64,000 nucleotides of DNA. Source: CAWGGS01 sp963822095. GTDB taxonomy: Bacteria; Desulfobacterota; Desulfobulbia; Desulfobulbales; Desulfocapsaceae. Position 1 is the first letter of the stretch; every line of letters begins with the position of its first letter. The position numbers and the translations under genes are program-made. Below, one piece after another: positions 58,311 through 64,000 of the stretch. The stretch is from the NCBI GenBank assembly GCA_963822095.1, contig CAWGGS010000078.1:62001-126000 (forward strand), read 5' to 3'. The notes under the pieces are model-generated. The model did no database searches and was not told the DNA's origin. It saw only the letters and a program-made list of their open reading frames with translations.

Positions 58311-59558
58311 ATGAAGACTTTAAAAGAAACAGATCCGGAGATTTTTTCGTGCATTCAGTCTGAGTATGAACGTCAGGATAATCAACTCGAGTTGATTGCC
58401 TCGGAAAATATAGCTTCACAGGCTGTTCTTGAGGCGCAAGGTTCTGTTCTGACAAATAAATACGCCGAAGGCTATCCCGGAAAACGGTATTATGGCGGTT
58501 GTCGTTATGCCGATAAGGCTGAAGACCTGGCCATCGAGCGAGCAAAAAAGATCTTCCATGCCGAGTATGCAAATGTCCAACCACATTCCGGGTCTCAAGC
58601 AAACATGGGTGTGTATTTCGCACTTTTGAAACCGGGAGATACGGTATTGGGAATGGATCTTGCCCATGGTGGACACTTGACCCATGGAAGTCCTGTAAGT
58701 TTTTCAGGCCAACTGTATAATTTTATCTCCTATGGTGTTGATCGAGAAAGCGAGAAGATCAACATGGATGAGGTCGAACGTATCGCGTTGGCGGAAAAAC
58801 CGAGGATGATTGTGGCAGGAGCCAGTGCCTATCCAAGATTCCTCGATTTTCCCCGTTTTCGAGAAATAGCCGATAAGGTGGATGCGCTTTTTATGGTTGA
58901 TATGGCGCATATCGCAGGGCTTGTTGCAGCGGATGTTCATCCCTCTCCTGTTCCTTATTCCGATGTAGTAACCTCCACAACCCACAAGACTCTTCGAGGT
59001 CCGCGGGGAGGGTTGATTCTTGCAAAAGAAAAATGGGGCAAGGTATTGAACAGCAATATTTTTCCCGGCATTCAAGGGGGGCCACTCATGCATGCAATCG
59101 CTGCCAAGGCTGTCAGCTTCTTGGAGGTTATGGGAGAAGATTTCCAGGAAGAGCAAAAGCACGTGGTTTCCAATGCCCGGGTTCTAGCCGAAAATCTCAT
59201 CGAAAGAGGATTCAGGCTGGTATCTGGAGGTACAGATAACCATTTGATGTTGTTAGACCTTACCAATAAAAACATTTCGGGGAAGGAGGCGGAGGAGATT
59301 CTCGGGCAAGCGGGTATAACCGTGAACAAAAACGCTATCCCCTTTGACTCCCAATCGCGGTATGTAACCAGCGGTATACGAATTGGGACTCCATTGGTTA
59401 CAACCAGAGGAATGCGGAGACCCGAAATGAAGATGATTGCTGAATTTATTGACAGGGTGATCGAAAAACGAGACGAAAAGACGATAAACGGTATTCGTCT
59501 TGAGATATTAGAGCTTTGCAAAAAATTTCCGCTGTCCAGGATTGTGACCAAAATCTAA
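58311..59558 (+). CDS. glyA: serine hydroxymethyltransferase
   Basis: GlyA converts serine and tetrahydrofolate to glycine and methylene-THF with PLP. The 415-residue protein has QLELIASENIASQAVLEAQG, LTNKYAEGYPGKRYYGGCRY, NVQPHSGSQANMGVYFALL, VDMAHIAGLVAADVHPSP, and the PLP-Lys motif TSTTHKTLRGPRGG. The glyA-nrdR-ribD order is common in related bacteria. Confidence 0.97.
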   Translation: MKTLKETDPEIFSCIQSEYERQDNQLELIASENIASQAVLEAQGSVLTNKYAEGYPGKRYYGGCRYADKAEDLAIERAKKIFHAEYANVQPHSGSQANMGVYFALLKPGDTVLGMDLAHGGHLTHGSPVSFSGQLYNFISYGVDRESEKINMDEVERIALAEKPRMIVAGASAYPRFLDFPRFREIADKVDALFMVDMAHIAGLVAADVHPSPVPYSDVVTSTTHKTLRGPRGGLILAKEKWGKVLNSNIFPGIQGGPLMHAIAAKAVSFLEVMGEDFQEEQKHVVSNARVLAENLIERGFRLVSGGTDNHLMLLDLTNKNISGKEAEEILGQAGITVNKNAIPFDSQSRYVTSGIRIGTPLVTTRGMRRPEMKMIAEFIDRVIEKRDEKTINGIRLEILELCKKFPLSRIVTKI

Positions 59559-59670
59559 AAGCCCGCTCGGATGAGGAATTTTCCAGGTTGGAATTGAGGT
59601 TTTGGACCTGACAGGATACAATGAGATCTTGGGGGCCAGTGTTAAGATCTCGTATAAACTTGGAGGATGT

Positions 59671-60177
59671 ATGAAATGTCCATATTGCGGTCACCTGGAT
59701 AATAAGGTCATCGATTCCCGTTTGAATAAGGAGAGTACCATTACCAGAAGGCGACGATCATGCCTTTCCTGTAATCAGAGGTTTACGACCTATGAAAGAT
59801 TGGAAGTAATGATGCCTGTTTTGATAAAAAAAGATGGCCGCAGAGAAGCGTGGGACAGAATGAAAATGGTTATCGGACTCGAAAAGGCTTGCGAGAAGAG
59901 GCCGGTAAGCAGAGACAATATAGACAAGTTTGTCGATGAGATTGAAAGAAAACTTCAGGATTCAGGAGCCAAAGAGGTCTCCTCAACAGTCGTAGGGCAA
60001 TGGGTTATGGACGAACTCCCACAGCTCGATGAGGTGGCATATGTTCGTTTTGCCTCGGTTTATAGGCAGTTCAAAGACGTTAACGAATTCATGGACGAGC
60101 TGAAAACTCTCCTGGATGCACGGGCGATGAGCGAGTATTCGATAGAAGAAGAGGATAAAGAGAAAAGTGACCCGTAA
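59671..60177 (+). CDS. nrdR: transcriptional repressor NrdR
   Basis: NrdR represses ribonucleotide reductase genes according to ATP/dATP binding. The 168-residue protein has the zinc ribbon CPYCGHLDNKVIDSR, then RRRRSCLSCNQRFTTYER, and an ATP-cone domain VLIKKDGRREAWDRMKMVIG. The ATG at 59671 follows GGAGGATGT. The frame continues upstream to 59602 without reason. Its end overlaps the ribD start. Confidence 0.96.
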   Translation: MKCPYCGHLDNKVIDSRLNKESTITRRRRSCLSCNQRFTTYERLEVMMPVLIKKDGRREAWDRMKMVIGLEKACEKRPVSRDNIDKFVDEIERKLQDSGAKEVSSTVVGQWVMDELPQLDEVAYVRFASVYRQFKDVNEFMDELKTLLDARAMSEYSIEEEDKEKSDP

Positions 60178-61276
60178 AAGGGATCAGTATTATATGTGTC
60201 TGGCACTCAGAGAGGCCCGCAAGGGTATCGGCAGGACCTCTCCCAATCCATGTGTCGGTTCAGTGATCGTCAAAAATGACCGGATAATAAGCAAGGGCTA
60301 TCATAAAAAAGCAGGAGATGCCCACGCCGAAATAAATGCCTTGCGTAAGGCTGGAGAAGAGGCGAGAGGGGCAACTGTCTATGTAACCCTTGAGCCCTGC
60401 AATCATACTGGTCGAACGCCTCCATGCAGTCAGGCTCTGGAACGGGCAGGTGTCAAAAGAGTCGTTGTAGGAATGGAAGATCCAAACCCCTTGGTACACG
60501 GCAGTGGGATTGCCTATCTTGCCGATCGGGGAATAGAGGTCCTCTCCGGTGTCCTGGCAAAAGAATGCCGCGTCATAAACAGACCTTTTTTAAAGCATAT
60601 AACAACCGCACTGCCTTGGATTGTCATGAAAGCGGGAATCAGCCTCGATGGAAAAATAACCTATCAAAAGGGAAAAAGCGGTTGGATCACCGGTCCCGAA
60701 ACCATGAAAATGGTTCATAGATTGCGGGATATTTCGGATGCGATAATGGTTGGAGTTGACACTGTCTGCATCGATAATCCGTCTCTTACAACTCGATTAC
60801 CGAAAAAAAAAGGGAAAGACCCAATACGGATAATTGTCGATAGCCATCTGCGCATTCCCCTCTCGGCAAAGCTCCTTCGTCTGGAATCAACAGCAAAGAC
60901 CTGGGTGTTCTGTTCCACTGACGCCGACCGGGAAGCCCAAAAGCACCTAGTTGATGCGGGTGCGCTTGTCCACCGTGTCGGAGGAGACGGAACTGGAAGA
61001 TTGAACCTGAAACAGGTATTGAAGACGCTGGGCCGGGAAGGAATTACCTCGGTTCTGGTTGAAGGTGGTGCGAAAATCCATGGTTCATTGTTGAAAAACA
61101 GGCAGGTTGATCATGTCAATCTCTTTTATGCCCCTCTTTTTGCTGGAGATGGAGGTATTTCGGTTGTTGACGGGCTTACTTCATCAAGTAGGGAGGAAGC
61201 AATTTGTCTGGAAGAGGTTCACTATAAGCGCTTTGGTAATGATCTGATGATCGAGGGAGATGTCTATTATCGGTGA
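60167..61276 (+). CDS. ribD: riboflavin biosynthesis deaminase/reductase RibD
   Basis: RibD has two activities for riboflavin synthesis. The N-terminal deaminase domain has GRTSPNPCVGSVIVKN, the zinc motif GDAHAEINAL, and PCNHTGRTPPCSQAL. The C-terminal reductase has MKAGISLDGKITYQKGKSGW, VGVDTVCIDNPSLTTRL, and LVEGGAKIHGSLL. The 369 residues are the full length. It starts at GTG 60167 and overlaps nrdR by eleven bases. No other rib gene is near. Confidence 0.95.
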   Translation: MTRKRDQYYMCLALREARKGIGRTSPNPCVGSVIVKNDRIISKGYHKKAGDAHAEINALRKAGEEARGATVYVTLEPCNHTGRTPPCSQALERAGVKRVVVGMEDPNPLVHGSGIAYLADRGIEVLSGVLAKECRVINRPFLKHITTALPWIVMKAGISLDGKITYQKGKSGWITGPETMKMVHRLRDISDAIMVGVDTVCIDNPSLTTRLPKKKGKDPIRIIVDSHLRIPLSAKLLRLESTAKTWVFCSTDADREAQKHLVDAGALVHRVGGDGTGRLNLKQVLKTLGREGITSVLVEGGAKIHGSLLKNRQVDHVNLFYAPLFAGDGGISVVDGLTSSSREEAICLEEVHYKRFGNDLMIEGDVYYR

Positions 61277-61289
61277 GCCGGCCTCCTTG

Positions 61290-62240
61290 TTATTTCCCCT
61301 TCCCCTGTCCATTAAAGAGACCTTTTAACGAAGGCAATATTTTCTTGCATTCCTCGACATCCGAAAAACGTATGGACAGTGAGATCTCGTCCCGTTCGAA
61401 GAACGGGCTTGGGTTAAGAGTAAAGACCTCCGGGAGATCAAGCTTTTGAACCTGGGCCTCAAAGTTTTCCTTTGCTACAGTACTCCTGGGAAAACAACGT
61501 TTCTGAAGTATCTCGAAAATTCTGTTGGTTTTCTGGGGAATATTCATCATTGAATGTTCAATGACTTCTATAAGTTCGGGTTCTTCAAAGAGGGAAGAAA
61601 AGGTAGTCGAATTGCGTAAAACGATATCCTTGCAGAGGCTGAAAAGACGTTTTTGCTTGTTCCCTCCCAAACGGAAGGTGTCAATTAGTTGAACAATCCT
61701 GTTTCTATCCTCCGGGGTCATTCGTAAAAGCTCGGGTAGTATGGCCTCCGTCAACTGACCAAAATGGAATTTTTGCAGGATACCATCCTCCAATTTCAGT
61801 ATATCGGGAAGATGGAAGGAATTTTTCTTGGAAAGGTATTCCTGTGGAAGCATTTCCCAGGCTTCCTCTTGGGCCAGATATCTTTGGCATACCTTGAGAA
61901 AGGTTGCGGCCTCGGGTATTGACAACGGTTGTGCAACCGTTTGATCTTCAAAGAGGTGCGTGAGAATCATTTTTGCCGGAGTATCCTGTGTCAATACCGC
62001 ACAGGGCAGTTCAGATTTACCCAAGAGTCGTGCGCACTCGATACGTTTCCGGCCGTTTACGACCTGATAGGATGATTTTTTGTGTTGGATTACCAGCGGA
62101 GGGTGAAGAATTCCTACTTTGGCAATCGAGGAGACCAAATGTTTCGGAACGGGACCTTCGAGAAACGGGTGGATGTCCCAGGTCAAAAAATCTGTGATAT
62201 TGCAGATTGGGATGGATAAGAAAGAGAACAGGGTCGACAT
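61290..62240 (-). CDS. ParB N-terminal domain-like protein
   Basis: The 316-residue protein has a ParB/Srx-type N-terminal domain (HPFLEGPVPKHLVSSIAKVG, then ILHPPLVIQHKKSSYQVVNG, RKRIECARLLGKSELPCAVL). A helical middle region follows. No ParA gene or parS site is seen. The C-terminal half has no recognised domain. Chromosomal ParB is usually next to parA, so this is more likely a regulator or an orphan relative. The start ATG at 62240 has no strong ribosome site. It converges on ribD with 13 bases between them. Confidence 0.7.
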   Translation of the reverse strand: MSTLFSFLSIPICNITDFLTWDIHPFLEGPVPKHLVSSIAKVGILHPPLVIQHKKSSYQVVNGRKRIECARLLGKSELPCAVLTQDTPAKMILTHLFEDQTVAQPLSIPEAATFLKVCQRYLAQEEAWEMLPQEYLSKKNSFHLPDILKLEDGILQKFHFGQLTEAILPELLRMTPEDRNRIVQLIDTFRLGGNKQKRLFSLCKDIVLRNSTTFSSLFEEPELIEVIEHSMMNIPQKTNRIFEILQKRCFPRSTVAKENFEAQVQKLDLPEVFTLNPSPFFERDEISLSIRFSDVEECKKILPSLKGLFNGQGKGK

Positions 62241-62303
62241 CAGTATATGATTAAAAGAGGGCGTGAGAATGCCGACGCCTTATTGGACAAGGTTCAGCCG
62301 ATG

Positions 62304-62347
62304 AATAAAGATTGCCTGCAGACGCAATATTGTATCTGCAGGCAATC
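62304..62347 (-). terminator. intrinsic terminator after the HU gene
   Basis: GATTGCCTGCAGA at 62310-62322 and TCTGCAGGCAATC at 62335-62347 form a perfect 13-bp stem with a 12-base loop. On the minus strand it is followed by TTTATT. It lies 45 bases past the HU stop. Confidence 0.7.
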
Positions 62348-62391
62348 AAAAATGCAAAGGAGTACGTGGGGTGAGACCTTAACAGAAGGGG

Positions 62392-62679
62392 TTAGGAGGC
62401 ATTAATCTTGTCGCGCAAAATCCCCGATGGCTTGAAGGTTACAACCCTTCTGGCATCTAATGTGAGCTCGTCTCCTGTTTGTGGATTGCGCCCCCGGCGC
62501 GCATTTTTGTCTTTGACGTTAAATTTACCGAATCCACTTAATAGCAGATCGTTACCGTTGATGAGAGAGTCCTTTGAGATACGAAGAAACGACTCAACCG
62601 ATTCGGTAGCCTGGGCCTTTGTCAATGTTTCATGATTCTTATAGACCTGTTGGACCAGGTCCGCTTTCGTCAATGTCAT
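62392..62679 (-). CDS. HU/IHF family DNA-binding protein
   Basis: The 95-residue protein is a histone-like DNA-bending protein. It begins MTLTKADLVQQVYKNHETLT, has LLSGFGKFNVKDKNARRGRN (beta arm start), then PQTGDELTLDARRVVTFKPS and a short C-terminal helix. The Arg-rich arm and the Pro that intercalates DNA are present. The motif resembles IHF alpha more than HU (GRNPQTGDE), but the two cannot be safely separated here. Confidence 0.92.
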   Translation of the reverse strand: MTLTKADLVQQVYKNHETLTKAQATESVESFLRISKDSLINGNDLLLSGFGKFNVKDKNARRGRNPQTGDELTLDARRVVTFKPSGILRDKINAS

Positions 62680-62799
62680 ATATCCCTCCTTTGTTGTTGA
62701 AAAAATTAATCTTAAAATATGATATACAATACAGAACGAAAGTCAACACTGCCGGTAAAGAATTGTATAATATTTTTAGAAAAATTTGATTTATTAACC

Positions 62800-64000
62800 T
62801 TAAACAACCGATGCGATCTTGAATATTGGGAGATACATGGCAACAACGAGTCCACCAATCATCCCGCCAAGAAATACCATCATAAACGGTTCAATCATGG
62901 CAGTTAAGTTTTCAACTGCCTGATCAACCTCTTCGTCATAAAAATCGGCAATTTTCTCGAGCATCGTATCCAAGGCGCCGACAGATTCACCAACATTAAT
63001 CATTTGAATGACCATATTAGGAAAAACCCCACTCTCTTCAAGAGGTTCGGCTATCGGACGACCTTCGGCAATCGAGTCGGCCACCCTGAATACAGCCCTT
63101 TCGATAACCTTGTTTCCCGACGTCTTTGCAACAACCTGCAAGGCTTCGAGAATCGGGACGCCGCTCTGCAACATTGTACTTAGGGTCCTGGTAAATTTGG
63201 CCACCGATACCTTCCGTATCAAGATTCCCGCCACAGGTGCCCGTAGCAACATGGTATCCATGGCTAAGCGACCTTTTTCCGTATTGTATGTCTTCTTTAT
63301 TCCCCAGGCGATGAGGAAGAATCCAATTGCAAAGAGATAGAAATAAGACTTGACCGCATTGCTCATGTTGACGACTATCTGGGTCGGAAGGGGAAGGGCT
63401 GAGCCGAAGGAGGTGAACATTTGCTCGAAGACAGGGATAACGAAGACCAAAATAATGATCAAAATAAGGATCGATATGGCAAGACATATTGCCGGATAGG
63501 TCATTGCTCCCTTGATTTTTTTCTTGAGGGCCATTGTCTTCTCGAGAAAGACTGCCAGCCGGGAGAGAATTGTGTCGAGAATACCGCCGGTTTCTCCTGC
63601 CTCTATCATGTTTGAGAAAAGATTATCAAACACTTTCGGGTGCTTACGCATGGAGTCGGCAAAGGTGGTGCCTGATTCCACATCCGATTGAATCGTCATC
63701 AGTATCTTTTTGAACGTCGGATTGTCCTGTTGTTTGCCCAGGATCTCAAGACATTGGACCAAGGGGAGGCCTGCGTCGATCATTGTGGAGAGCTGTCTGG
63801 TAAATACGATGACATCCTTTCCTTTAACCCGGGGTCTGAAAAGTGGTATTTTTTGAAGGAGATCTTCGGGCTTTTCCTTGATAACCGCGTCACTGATGCG
63901 CATTCTTTTGACATGATTGAGCGCAGCGGCCTGATCTGGGGCCTCGACTTCTCCTTTGCGCTTTTCACCATAAGTATTTTTACCTTTCCATATATAAACA
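62800..64000 (-). CDS. pilC: type IV pilus/type II secretion inner-membrane protein PilC/GspF, 5' end outside the window
   Basis: PilC/GspF is the inner-membrane platform protein of the pilus or secretion machine. The frame is open past the right edge (upstream residues VYIWKGKNTYGEKRKGEVEA), so only a few N-terminal residues are missing. Two T2SSF domains are present. The first contains FTRQLSTMIDAGLPLVQCLE near residue 65 and MIEAGETGGILDTILSRLA. The second contains FTRTLSTMLQSGVPILEALQ and MINVGESVGALDTMLEKIAD. Three helices are at 180-200, 220-240 and 375-395. It is probably PilC, but GspF cannot be ruled out without the neighbours. Confidence 0.92.
   Translation of the reverse strand, partial: VYIWKGKNTYGEKRKGEVEAPDQAAALNHVKRMRISDAVIKEKPEDLLQKIPLFRPRVKGKDVIVFTRQLSTMIDAGLPLVQCLEILGKQQDNPTFKKILMTIQSDVESGTTFADSMRKHPKVFDNLFSNMIEAGETGGILDTILSRLAVFLEKTMALKKKIKGAMTYPAICLAISILILIIILVFVIPVFEQMFTSFGSALPLPTQIVVNMSNAVKSYFYLFAIGFFLIAWGIKKTYNTEKGRLAMDTMLLRAPVAGILIRKVSVAKFTRTLSTMLQSGVPILEALQVVAKTSGNKVIERAVFRVADSIAEGRPIAEPLEESGVFPNMVIQMINVGESVGALDTMLEKIADFYDEEVDQAVENLTAMIEPFMMVFLGGMIGGLVVAMYLPIFKIASVV

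Noticed and set aside
1..64000. tRNA, rRNA, 4.5S RNA, tmRNA or CRISPR array
   Set aside because: I looked through the gaps between genes for the conserved tRNA arm sequences, the conserved 4.5S loop and regular short repeats, and saw none. A tRNAscan-SE and Infernal run would be decisive.

Overview
The window reads as an ordinary chromosomal stretch of a Gram-negative, probably anaerobic bacterium, most likely a Desulfobacterota member close to the Desulfobulbales. This is inferred from gene content, not from a search. The pointers are a complete mla-type outer-membrane lipid system, lipoproteins, a PEP-CTERM protein, an EtfA with an N-terminal ferredoxin, the TIGR03960-type radical SAM fusion, a DUF362 ferredoxin-like protein, and a selenocysteine codon in an OsmC-like gene. 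Gene density is high. No rRNA, tRNA, CRISPR array, prophage or complete insertion sequence was seen.

Layout. 1-4 kb: the end of a DUF134 regulator, prfC on the minus strand, and the dTDP-rhamnose genes rfbB-rfbC on the plus strand. 4-14 kb is the accessory part: a SagB-type nitroreductase and flavin reductase pair, a frameshifted PEP-CTERM gene with a Fur-like box, about 1 kb without genes, a small membrane protein, a quinone oxidoreductase, an OsmC-like selenoprotein with a good bacterial SECIS hairpin, an EamA transporter, and a two-domain glycosyltransferase. 14-25 kb: sbcDC, a DUF2231 protein, a PBP4-type peptidase, a TrpB2 and a large radical SAM fusion, all on the minus strand. 25-38.5 kb: an AMIN protein on the plus strand, then a long minus-strand run centred on translation (ffh-rpsP-khpA-rimM-trmD-SPOUT methylase-rplS-rnhB-yraN, then pdxA-tmk-TPR lipoprotein-LolB-like lipoprotein), followed upstream by a DUF362 protein and a FabG paralogue. 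39-44 kb: a histidine ammonia-lyase, RNase D and two Yej-type ABC permeases. 44.7-48.8 kb: mlaE-F-D-A-C plus a cyclic-nucleotide-binding protein. 48.9-61.3 kb: yceD-rpmF-plsX-fabH, then an acyl-CoA dehydrogenase with etfBA, then fabG-acpP-fabF-rpiB, a repeat element, and glyA-nrdR-ribD. 61.3-64 kb on the minus strand: a ParB-like protein, an HU protein and a PilC/GspF pilus protein running off the right edge.

Most interesting signals. (1) An in-frame TGA exactly at the peroxidatic Cys position of an OsmC protein, followed by a hairpin with GGU in its loop. (2) Two diverged copies, about 52 kb apart, of a roughly 190-210 nt intergenic element with conserved hairpins, one compensatory base-pair change and complementary ends. 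I do not recognise this family. (3) A second inverted-repeat family at 3.99-4.12 kb with a half copy at 13.75 kb. (4) A PEP-CTERM gene whose signal peptide is in another frame, with a G9 tract at its ribosome binding site and a Fur-like box upstream. (5) Acyl-CoA dehydrogenase and ferredoxin-type Etf genes sitting inside the fatty-acid synthesis cluster.
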